This document shows, piece after piece, positions 8,510-14,569 of a stretch of DNA of 16,871 nt. Source of the DNA: Synergistales bacterium (GTDB lineage Bacteria; Synergistota; Synergistia; Synergistales; Aminobacteriaceae); contig BNVH01000076.1 in the NCBI GenBank assembly GCA_025997955.1, forward strand, positions 1 through 16,871, written 5' to 3'. The notes beneath the pieces were generated by a model, which saw only the letters and a list, made by a program, of their open reading frames with translations, was not told the origin of the DNA and did no database searches. The first letter of the stretch is position 1. Each line of letters opens with the position of its first letter. The translations under genes and the position numbers were made by a program.

Positions 8510-9676
8510 ATGAAACGATTATTGATTAAAAACGCTAAGATAGTGACGCAAAACCGGGTGACGGAGGGTAGCCTCTTGGCTTTGGACGGCCGCATAGCGG
8601 CTTTAGACGTTCATATAGAGGCCGAGGTCGACAGCGAAGTGGACGCAAAGGGGCTTTTTCTGTCGCCGGGCTTTATAGATATTCATAACCACGGGAGAGC
8701 TGGCTTTGACGTTATGGACGCAAAGCCGGAGTCATTGGAGAACATAGCGCGAGAGCAAATCAAGCACGGCGTGACCGGCTTTTTGGCCACCACGGACACG
8801 GCCGAGAAGGAAAAGCTTTGGTATGCCGTAAACACGGCGGCCAAGTTTTGCGATAATGATAAAAGCGCTGATAAGCCGCGCAAAGGGGCGCAATGCCTCG
8901 GTGTACATGTAGAAGGAAACTACATCTCCATGAAAAAACGCGGCTCGCACCCGCCGGAGCTTCTTCGCCCCATATCGCAGGAGGGCCTGAGCACTTTGCT
9001 TGGCGCCGGAAACGGAAATATCCGCGTGATGTCGTTCGCGCCGGAGCTCCCAGGGTCCCTTGAGGCCATACGCCGCCTCAGGCGTTCGGGGGTAGCGGTC
9101 GCTGCCGCGCACACCGACGCTACGTTTGACGAGGCCATGGACGGCATCAACGCGGGCGTGACGCTGGCGACCCATATTTTCAACTCCATGCGAGCTATGA
9201 CGCACAGAGACCCGTCGGTGGTCGCGGCCTGCCTCTTGGACGACAGAGTTACCTGTGAGGTCATAGCCGACGGAACGCACCTCGACCCCGTCATACTTCA
9301 GTTAGTTTACCGACTCAAGGGCCCCGACCGCGTGGCTCTTATAAGCGACTCCGTCAGATTCAGCGGCTTGCCTGACGGACGGTACGACAGGGACGACGGG
9401 CGCGCCGTGATGGTGAAAGGCGGCGTCATAAGGTTGGGGGACGGACGTTTGGCCGGATCTTCTCTCAGTATGAACGGGGCGGTGCGCAATATAATGCGGC
9501 TTGCGGATATTCCGCTGTGTCACGCCGTCCGCATGGCCTCCCTTGTCCCGGCTCGCATCATAGGTATGGAAGCTACCAAGGGCGGGCTCGACGTAGGCAA
9601 GGACGCTGATATGATTTTGTTCGACTCTGACATAAACGTTTCCGCGGTGTTTATCGGCGGCGAACGTATTATTTGA
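8510..9676 (+). CDS. nagA: N-acetylglucosamine-6-phosphate deacetylase
   Basis: NagA removes the acetyl group from GlcNAc-6-phosphate, giving glucosamine 6-phosphate for glycolysis or wall synthesis. The 388-residue product is an amidohydrolase of the usual NagA length. It shows FIDIHNHG with His59 and His61, the metal ligand Glu135 in VEGNYIS, His201 in AAHTDATF, His222 in the HIFNSM motif, and the catalytic Asp280 in ISDS. The ATG at 8510 is preferred because it gives the standard MKRLLIKNAKIV start and has AGATTGGA upstream. An in-frame TTG at 8489 overlaps the rho stop and would add seven residues. No nagB or GlcNAc transporter gene is in the window. The methyltransferase gene follows after 21 nt. 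Confidence 0.93.
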   Translation: MKRLLIKNAKIVTQNRVTEGSLLALDGRIAALDVHIEAEVDSEVDAKGLFLSPGFIDIHNHGRAGFDVMDAKPESLENIAREQIKHGVTGFLATTDTAEKEKLWYAVNTAAKFCDNDKSADKPRKGAQCLGVHVEGNYISMKKRGSHPPELLRPISQEGLSTLLGAGNGNIRVMSFAPELPGSLEAIRRLRRSGVAVAAAHTDATFDEAMDGINAGVTLATHIFNSMRAMTHRDPSVVAACLLDDRVTCEVIADGTHLDPVILQLVYRLKGPDRVALISDSVRFSGLPDGRYDRDDGRAVMVKGGVIRLGDGRLAGSSLSMNGAVRNIMRLADIPLCHAVRMASLVPARIIGMEATKGGLDVGKDADMILFDSDINVSAVFIGGERII

Positions 9677-9697
9677 GTAATTCTATGCCGACGGGTT

Positions 9698-10420
9698 ATG
9701 ACAAACGACGAAATTCTATACGGAAAGCTGAAACTTTGGCAGCCCGACAAGGGGCCTCGGGTGAGCATGGATACGGTGTTGTTGGCCAACTATGTTCGCC
9801 TGAGATCTCGCGCGCGTTTGTCCTCTTTTATCGAGCTCGGCGCGGCCACCGGCGCCGTGTCTCTCATATTGGCCCTGCGCTTCCCGGAAAAATTCAGCGT
9901 GCTCGGCATAGAGATTCAGTCGGAGCTTTTGGAATTGGCGCAGCGAAACCTATGCGAAAACGGTTTTGAGGACAACGTATCTTTTCGCTGTATGGATTTA
10001 AGAGATTACAAAACACTTCAAGCTGGCGCGTTTGACGGTGTGGTCGTCAACCCGCCTTATGAGGAGATGGGGCGCGGGCGCAGAAGCCCCTCTGAAAGTT
10101 TGTCGATAGCGCGCCAGAGCGACTGTTGCTCTACATCTGACGTGATGGACGCGTCCAAATGGCTCTTGAACAACAGGGGACGTTTTTTCGCCGTCTTTCG
10201 CGCCGACCGTATGGCTGAGTTTTTGGCCGAGATGCGTTACTCCAAAATTGAGCCCAAGAGGCTGAAGTTGGTCTATCCGAGACAGGGAGAGACCGCTTGT
10301 TTGTTTCTCGTTGAGGGGATGAAGGGCGGGGGTATGGGTCTGAAAGTAGAGCCGCCCCTGTTCGTCACGGACGACAAGGGGCAATACACGGCTGAGTTGC
10401 TTGGCGCTTATGAGGTGTAA
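9698..10420 (+). CDS. TrmN6/YabB-like N6-adenine methyltransferase
   Basis: The 240-residue product is a class I S-adenosylmethionine methyltransferase of the group that methylates N6 of adenine, probably A37 of a tRNA, as TrmN6 does. The SAM-binding motif ELGAATGAVSL starts at Glu46, an acidic strand GIEIQ follows, and the catalytic NPPY is at residues 118-121. The N-terminal LYGKLKLWQPDKGPRVSMDTVLLANY and the C-terminal VYPRQGETACLFLVEG are typical of the group. The start at 9698 has a weak ribosome site. The coding end coincides with the left edge of a patch of gene fragments. The last residues (QYTAELLGAYEV) still look like a normal family end, so I think the gene is intact. Confidence 0.85.
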   Translation: MTNDEILYGKLKLWQPDKGPRVSMDTVLLANYVRLRSRARLSSFIELGAATGAVSLILALRFPEKFSVLGIEIQSELLELAQRNLCENGFEDNVSFRCMDLRDYKTLQAGAFDGVVVNPPYEEMGRGRRSPSESLSIARQSDCCSTSDVMDASKWLLNNRGRFFAVFRADRMAEFLAEMRYSKIEPKRLKLVYPRQGETACLFLVEGMKGGGMGLKVEPPLFVTDDKGQYTAELLGAYEV

Positions 10421-10690
10421 GGTTCCGGCTTTTACCGCTGTTTTATCAGGCGCGGTAGCGCCCTTTTCGACCACGAGATAATATACCGTTCCCGCTTCGT
10501 CGGTGGTGAAGCCGATGATTGCCACCGTATCGCAGGCGCCTACAGTCGCGCTTACGTCAATGGAAACGCCGTTGAGTGTGATGTTGGCGTTCACGTTCGC
10601 ATTCGGCTGCACGGCGATTTTGTCGGTGGTGGTCGTCGCGCCCAGCGTAGCCATGCTAATGGTGTATGTGCCGTTTGCCGTTAAAATCCT
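10421..10690 (-). pseudogene. Fragment of a repetitive secreted or adhesin-like protein
   Basis: On the minus strand an open stretch reads through about 90 residues, including LTANGTYTISMATLGAT, VSATVGACDTVAIIGFTTDEA, and AGTVYYLVVEKGATAPDKTA-VKAGT. The Thr/Ala/Val-rich composition and the 'DEAGTVYY...APDKTAVKAG' pattern look like the repeated extracellular domains of large surface proteins. The open frame has no convincing start: AGGAGG at 10688-10693 has no start codon at proper spacing, and the first ATG is 33 nt further on. The protein-like stretch ends exactly where it meets the antisense of the methyltransferase gene. I read it as an internal piece of a larger gene left by recombination. 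It is not an independent gene. Confidence 0.5.
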
Positions 10691-10708
10691 CCTCTTTCGT
10701 GAATGATT

Positions 10709-10769
10709 TCAATCTATATCACCTTTATATATCACAAATCGTGGGAAAATATCGAATTATCTCAAAATC
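10709..10769. other. AT-rich spacer without a recognisable feature
   Basis: This stretch is very AT-rich, has stops in all frames nearby, and separates two minus-strand fragments. I see no tRNA, clear hairpin or insertion-sequence end in it. It could hold the old promoter of the minus-strand surface-protein fragment, but no convincing box pair is visible. Confidence 0.4.
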
Positions 10770-10889
10770 CTAACAATTCTGAATCTTAATAATTTTGAGT
10801 TTCCCTATTTTTTCAAGCGTACACCCCAAAGAATAAGCCAGGGCCGTTTCATAAACCGCGTGAACACCGGCGTGGCCACATAGCATGAC
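10770..10889 (-). pseudogene. Unidentified minus-strand C-terminal gene fragment
   Basis: A minus-strand frame that stops at 10770-10772 encodes about 38 protein-like residues, including HAVYETALAYSLGCTLEKIG and a KLKIIKIQNC end. Its coding character fades at about 10885-10890, where it collides head-on with the plus-strand IEKG repeat. I do not recognise the protein. It may be the tail of a lost gene or of a mobile-element protein. The minus frame stays open further to 11045, but there it is only the antisense of the repeat and of the plus-strand fragment. Confidence 0.3.
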
Positions 10890-10893
10890 CAAA

Positions 10894-10941
10894 GCATTGA
10901 GAAAGGCATTGAGAAAGGCATTGAGAAAGGCATTGAGAAAG
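10894..10941 (+). repeat. Perfect tandem repeat, 4 x 12 bp, coding for IEKG units
   Basis: The 12-bp unit GCATTGAGAAAG occurs four times without a mismatch. In the plus frame that starts at 10896 it encodes Ile-Glu-Lys-Gly, repeated four times. Such runs are typical of the hinge before the C-terminal helix of Rpn/PD-(D/E)XK 'transposase' proteins, where copy number varies by slippage. There are no spacers, so this is not a CRISPR. Confidence 0.9.
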
Positions 10942-11063
10942 GTAAAGCCGAAAAGGCTTTTGATATGGCTCGGAAAATGCTGGCGCGCGGCATGACGTTG
11001 CTGGAAGTCGCCGAGATTGCTGAATTGCCGATAGATAAGCTCCAAACATTAGTTCCTCGATAG
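10896..11063 (+). pseudogene. C-terminal remnant of an Rpn/PD-(D/E)XK family protein
   Basis: The plus frame from 10896 to the TAG at 11061-11063 encodes four IEKG units, then GKAEKAFDMARKMLARGM and a final helix TLLEVAEIAELPIDKLQTLV. This layout is characteristic of the C-terminus of Rpn-type recombination-promoting nucleases, often annotated as transposases. The nuclease domain that should precede it is absent: in frame, a TAG lies at 10881-10883, just five codons before the first repeat, and the DNA further upstream looks like an unrelated minus-strand gene. It is therefore a 5'-deleted remnant with no start codon. Confidence 0.7.
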
Positions 11064-11088
11064 TAAACAAGACAGATAGACAGCCTAA

Positions 11089-11169
11089 GGCATTACAAAA
11101 CAGCTTGAGGAGGAAAAAGCCGAAAGGCTTGCCTTGACGAGAGACGCTGTGGATAAACTCCTGAAATAG
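11089..11169 (+). pseudogene. Second short Rpn-like C-terminal tail
   Basis: In another plus frame, from just after a TAA at 11086-11088 to the TAG at 11167-11169, the DNA encodes GITKQLEEEKAERLALTRD followed by AVDKLLK. The Glu/Lys-rich EEEKAERL run resembles the C-terminal helices of the same protein group as the previous fragment. It has no start codon and no domain ahead of it. It is too short for a firm family call; it may be a tail from a second copy, or part of the same gene shifted by deletion. Confidence 0.35.
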
Positions 11170-11207
11170 CCCCCATATTGGGCATGTTCTGGACTTTCAC
11201 CCTATAG

Positions 11208-11226
11208 CTCGCGCCCGCGTCGGACG
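11208..11226. repeat. Short GC-rich inverted repeat
   Basis: Within this stretch the perfect palindromic core CGCGTCGGACGCG is visible, surrounded by further alternating GC bases. It lies 12 nt before the terminator hairpin. It could be a structured end of a mobile element or only the remnant of coding sequence; nothing else supports a role. Confidence 0.3.
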
Positions 11227-11237
11227 CGCAATGACAG

Positions 11238-11262
11238 AACCCCGCCTCGTAGCGGGGTTTTT
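11238..11262 (+). terminator. Rho-independent terminator
   Basis: AACCCCGC (11238-11245) and GCGGGGTT (11252-11259) form an eight-pair stem with a six-base loop, and the T run 11258-11262 follows on the plus strand. It lies downstream of the gene fragments and would stop transcripts coming from the rho-nagA-methyltransferase direction before the IlvD-like operon. The minus strand has no T run after the stem, so it acts in one direction. Confidence 0.85.
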
Positions 11263-11291
11263 GTACTGTTAAAAAGACATTAAACAGACTT

Positions 11292-11322
11292 CTAACACAA
11301 ATGACTATTAACGTAGTAAAAT
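11292..11322 (+). promoter_or_regulatory. Promoter candidate of the IlvD-like operon
   Basis: TAAAAT (11317-11322) resembles a -10 box, and CTAACA (11292-11297) matches the -35 consensus at four of six bases, with a rather long 19-nt spacing. The position fits: it lies after the terminator and about 65 nt before the first gene of the operon. An alternative -10 box, TTATAG, is at 11323-11328. Confidence 0.3.
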
Positions 11323-11326
11323 TATA

Positions 11327-11386
11327 GCGCGTTTTTTGTGAATGTTGATATAGAAAAATAAAAAATAATGAGAGGAGAAAACGCGC
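11327..11386 (+). promoter_or_regulatory. Inverted repeat spanning the 5' leader of the IlvD-like gene
   Basis: GCGCGTTTT (11327-11335) and its exact reverse complement AAAACGCGC (11378-11386) flank 42 AT-rich bases. The right arm fills exactly the space between the ribosome site (AGAGGAG, 11371-11377) and the ATG at 11387. In RNA the arms could pair into a nine-base-pair stem that presses on the start region. In DNA they could be half-sites of an operator overlapping the promoter. No known riboswitch fold is recognisable. Confidence 0.45.
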
Positions 11387-13081
11387 ATGGAAAATAATCA
11401 TGTCGGTATATTTTTGAACCAGGAATTTGTGGCGAATCGCGTACTTTGGCAGGCGTCGGGCTATTCCAACGACGACCTCAAGCGGCCCATTATAGGCATA
11501 GCGAATTCTTTTTCCGATATGGTGCCTGGGCATACCATGTTCCGTAAGATAGCGGAACACGTTAAGTACGGCGTGTACCGGGCCGGCGGGACTCCAGCGG
11601 AGTTCGGAGTGATAGCCTGCTGCGACGGTGTGGCCACCGGGCACTTTGGAAACAACTACACGTTGCCATCTCGTGACAATATCGCCGACAGCGTGGAGAT
11701 AATGGCCAACGCGCATAAACTCGACGGCCTTGTACTTCTCGCGAGCTGTGACAAGATAGTGCCGGGTATGCTTATGGCGGCGGCGCGCCTTGATATTCCG
11801 TGCATACTCGTGCCAGGTGGCTGTATGCTGCCGGGCGGCAGGTTTAAAGACCGCGAGAAGACCGACACCACCACGCCAATGGAGGCCGTGGGCAAAATGT
11901 CGGCGGGGGAGCTTACGGCGGACGAGGTGGAGCAACTCATACACATCACCGGCGCCTCCTGCGGCGCGTGTCAGTTCATGGGGACCGCCAACAGCATGTG
12001 TTGCCTGTCTGAAGCCCTTGGTATGACCTTGCCGGGCGGCGCTCTCATTCCAGCCGTATACAACGACAGACTTCGAAGCGCCCTTCAAAGCGGCGAAAAA
12101 ATCGTGGAGCTTGTCCAGCGCGGCGTTACCGTTCGGGATATCCTAAATAGAAAAGCCATCGAAAACGTCGTGATGACGATGATGGCCATCGGAGGTTCCA
12201 CAAACACGGTAATTCATACCTGCGCTATTGCCCACGAGCTGGGACTTGACCCCAAAGACATCATGGAGGCGTTCGACCGCTACAGCGACAAAATCCCGCT
12301 TATCGCGAAGATAAACCCCGCTACTCATACCTATGACGCCTTAGATCTTTACCATGCCGGCGGCGTTCCAGAGGTGCTAAAGGTGATTCGAGACTCGCTT
12401 CACACGGATTGCCTGACCGTCACCGGCCAGACATTAGGAGAAAACCTCGACGGCTTCCATAACCCGTACACCACCGACGGCGACCTGATACGCCCGTTAG
12501 ATAACCCCCACAGCGCGCTTGGGGGGTTAGCGATTATGCGCGGAAACCTCGCCCCGGACACCGGTGTGGCAAAGCCCGCGGCCATACATGAAAGTGTGCG
12601 TACATTCAAGGGTAAGGCGATATGCTTTGACTCCGAGGACGAGTGCGTGGCGGCCGTCAACGAAAAGCGCGTCAAGCCGGGTCATGTGGTGGTAATCCGC
12701 TACGAGGGCCCCAAGGGCGGACCCGGAATGAAAGAGATGTTCAAGCCTCTTAAATTGTTAAACGGGCAGGGTTTGAGCCGTACAACGGCGCTGATTACCG
12801 ATGGACGGTTTTCCGGCACCAACAACGGCTGCTTTGTGGGTCATATATCCCCTGAGGCCGCCGCCGGCGGGCCCATCGCTTTAGTAAAAGACGGGGATGA
12901 AATTACCGTCGACGTCAATAAGAAGGAGATAACGCTGCACGTGAGCGATGAGGAGTTGCGAGAACGGCGCGAGAATTGGCGCTATACGCCGCCCGCGAAT
13001 ATCAAAGGATACCTTAAACGCTACGCGGCGCTCGTCACCAGCGCCGACCAAGGCGGCGTGTTGAAAGCGGTGAGCGCGTGA
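11387..13081 (+). CDS. IlvD/Edd family dehydratase, probably of a sugar or hydroxy acid
   Basis: Members of this family remove water from 2,3-dihydroxy acids using an iron-sulfur cluster and Mg2+: dihydroxy-acid dehydratase in branched-chain amino acid synthesis, and dehydratases of gluconate, xylonate or arabinonate in catabolism. The 564-residue product has the family core: CCDGVATGH with Cys78-79, ASCDKIVPGM with Cys121 and Lys123, GASCGACQFMGTANSM with Cys192 and Cys195, and the C-terminal GRFSGTNNGCFVGHISPEAA. Cys121 and Cys195 match the usual cluster ligands. A strong ribosome site precedes the ATG. The next gene overlaps its stop by four bases (GTGA). That context, with a UxaA pair and no ilv gene nearby, favours catabolism over valine/isoleucine synthesis, but the motifs do not decide the substrate. 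Confidence 0.85.
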   Translation: MENNHVGIFLNQEFVANRVLWQASGYSNDDLKRPIIGIANSFSDMVPGHTMFRKIAEHVKYGVYRAGGTPAEFGVIACCDGVATGHFGNNYTLPSRDNIADSVEIMANAHKLDGLVLLASCDKIVPGMLMAAARLDIPCILVPGGCMLPGGRFKDREKTDTTTPMEAVGKMSAGELTADEVEQLIHITGASCGACQFMGTANSMCCLSEALGMTLPGGALIPAVYNDRLRSALQSGEKIVELVQRGVTVRDILNRKAIENVVMTMMAIGGSTNTVIHTCAIAHELGLDPKDIMEAFDRYSDKIPLIAKINPATHTYDALDLYHAGGVPEVLKVIRDSLHTDCLTVTGQTLGENLDGFHNPYTTDGDLIRPLDNPHSALGGLAIMRGNLAPDTGVAKPAAIHESVRTFKGKAICFDSEDECVAAVNEKRVKPGHVVVIRYEGPKGGPGMKEMFKPLKLLNGQGLSRTTALITDGRFSGTNNGCFVGHISPEAAAGGPIALVKDGDEITVDVNKKEITLHVSDEELRERRENWRYTPPANIKGYLKRYAALVTSADQGGVLKAVSA

Positions 13082-13356
13082 AAATCAACGGCATTTATTC
13101 CAAGCCTGGCGATACGGTTGTCACTGTAACCGATCAAACACACGCTGGAGACGTCGTTTCATATACCTCCGAAGGGCAGCAAGTGACGTTCGTTGCCGTA
13201 AACGATGTTCCGAAGTTCCACAAGATGGCTATAGAGCCAAAGAAGAAAGGGGAGACCGTGAAAAAATACGGAGAGCGTATTGGCGTGGCGCTTAAGGACT
13301 TTGCGCCCGGTGAGCATGTGCATACCCATAACTTGGGGTCAAGAGAGGAAGACTGA
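13078..13356 (+). CDS. SAF-domain small subunit of a UxaA-type lyase
   Basis: This 92-residue protein is a stand-alone SAF domain as found at the N-terminus of altronate dehydratase UxaA, in galactarate dehydratase, and as the small subunit SuyA of sulfolactate sulfo-lyase. The typical end GEHVHTHNLG is present (residues about 78-87), and VPKFHKMAI matches the domain's middle. It starts with GTG overlapping the preceding stop by four bases (13078-13081), a clear sign of translational coupling. The large subunit begins one base after its stop, so the two most likely form one enzyme. Confidence 0.85.
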   Translation: MKINGIYSKPGDTVVTVTDQTHAGDVVSYTSEGQQVTFVAVNDVPKFHKMAIEPKKKGETVKKYGERIGVALKDFAPGEHVHTHNLGSREED

Positions 13357-13357
13357 T

Positions 13358-14518
13358 ATGAAATTCAAAGGATATAGAAGAAGCGACGGTCGCGTCGGCG
13401 TCAGAAACCATGTCGTCGTTATGCCGGGGGTCACCTGCGCCGCTGTCGCGGCGAAAAAAATCGCGGCAACCGTACCGGGCGCTGTGTATATGCATAATCC
13501 TAACGGCTGCGCGCAGACGCCCCGCGACACCGCCATTACGCTGAACATTCTCTCCGGCATGATAGCGAACGGCAATGTTTACGGCGCGCTGATCGTGGGG
13601 TTGGGCTGTGAGACTATTCAAGAAGAGATGTACGTGGAGGCTGTCGCGCAAAAAACCGACAAACCGCTCCACTATATAGCGCTTCAAAAGTCCGGCGGAC
13701 TCAAAGGAACCGTGGACAGCGGCGTAAAAATTGTTCAAGAGCTGATACAAGGAGCCGAGATATGCAGACGCGTGGACTGTGACCTCAGCGATCTGATATT
13801 GGGTCTTGAATGCGGCGGATCCGACCCCACGTCAGGGTTCAGCGCGAATTCGGTGCTTGGCGCAGCGTCTGACGCCGTAGTTGACTCTGGCGGAACGGCT
13901 GTACTTACCGAAACCCCCGAAGCCATCGGAGCGGAACATATTTTAAGGGAACGCGGCGCAACGCCCGAAGTCGGTCAGCGAATCTACGACGCCGTGAAGA
14001 ACAACGAGAAGCTCTTTTTGGACCTCGGTATGGACGTGCGTTCCGCCAACCCCTCACCAGGCAACAAGGCAAGCGGTATCACCACGCTTGAGGAAAAATC
14101 CTTGGGGTGTATTCACAAGGCTGGCGCGCGTCCATTCACGGAAAGCTACAGCTACGGCGATATGATTGATAAAAAGGGCCTGATGTTTATGGATACTACC
14201 GCTTATGACGTGTGCTCCACTGTCGCGAAGGTGGCGGGCGGAGCGCAGGTGGTGGTGTTCACTACTGGTATGGGTACACCCGTCGGCACGGCCGTAGCGC
14301 CGGTTATCAAAATGACCGGCAACCGCGATACTTATAAAAATCTGGAGGACATCTTGGACTTTGACAGCAGCGCCAGCATCTACGGCGAAAAAACGACGGA
14401 GGAGCTTGGCGGGGAACTGCTTGAATATATTCTGCGCGTCGCGAGCGGAGAGCGGGTAAAGGCGGAGATTAACGAAGCCTTCGACATGGCGATTAACCAA
14501 TTCGCGAGCTATTGCTGA
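13358..14518 (+). CDS. UxaA-type lyase large subunit (altronate/galactarate/sulfolactate lyase family)
   Basis: The 386-residue product corresponds to the catalytic C-terminal part of UxaA (altronate dehydratase), of galactarate dehydratase and of SuyB, the large subunit of sulfolactate sulfo-lyase. Family stretches are the N-terminal FKGYRRSDGRVGVRNHV, NGCAQT with Cys51, GLGCE with Cys84, LECGGSD with Cys152, and GMGTPVGTAVAPVIKMTGN near residues 308-326. The cysteines are candidate iron or cluster ligands. The split into a small SAF gene and this large gene is as in SuyAB and in some two-gene dehydratases. Start ATG 13358 is preferred to an in-frame upstream start at 13280, which would overlap the small subunit; GAGAGGA lies at a good distance. 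The substrate is not decided by the sequence. Confidence 0.88.
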   Translation: MKFKGYRRSDGRVGVRNHVVVMPGVTCAAVAAKKIAATVPGAVYMHNPNGCAQTPRDTAITLNILSGMIANGNVYGALIVGLGCETIQEEMYVEAVAQKTDKPLHYIALQKSGGLKGTVDSGVKIVQELIQGAEICRRVDCDLSDLILGLECGGSDPTSGFSANSVLGAASDAVVDSGGTAVLTETPEAIGAEHILRERGATPEVGQRIYDAVKNNEKLFLDLGMDVRSANPSPGNKASGITTLEEKSLGCIHKAGARPFTESYSYGDMIDKKGLMFMDTTAYDVCSTVAKVAGGAQVVVFTTGMGTPVGTAVAPVIKMTGNRDTYKNLEDILDFDSSASIYGEKTTEELGGELLEYILRVASGERVKAEINEAFDMAINQFASYC

Positions 14519-14569
14519 CACCACAAAAGTTTACTACACATTTATATGGCAGAAAGAGGGTTTTAATTT

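Noticed and set aside
9998..10654. A 218-residue minus-strand open frame
   Set aside because: Only the first part (before about 10421) looks like protein. The rest is the antisense of the methyltransferase gene, so it is a fragment and not a gene of this length.
10894..10941. Tandem repeat as a possible CRISPR or protein-binding iteron array
   Set aside because: Units are 12 bp and directly adjacent with no spacers, and they encode a known kind of protein hinge.
10770..11045. A 91-residue minus-strand open frame with repeated FLNA units
   Set aside because: The repeated part is the antisense of the IEKG repeat, whose plus-strand reading continues into a recognisable Rpn-type tail. Only the last 38 or so residues may be real coding remnant.
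10421..11386. tRNA or structured RNA gene in the long gap
   Set aside because: I looked for cloverleaf arms and T-loop motifs and saw none. The only clear structures are the terminator and the short inverted repeats.
11093..12088. A 331-residue minus-strand open frame antisense to the IlvD-like gene
   Set aside because: The plus-strand gene there is certain, and this frame has an unnatural His/Arg-rich composition. It is a shadow of the plus-strand codon use.
11387..13081. IlvD-like gene as plain branched-chain amino acid biosynthesis
   Set aside because: Not excluded by motifs, but no ilv or leu gene is nearby and the gene is coupled to a UxaA-type lyase, so a catabolic role is favoured.
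13280..13357. Upstream start for the UxaA-type large subunit
   Set aside because: It would lie inside the small-subunit gene and add 26 residues unlike the family. The ATG at 13358 gives the conserved FKGYRRSDGR start.
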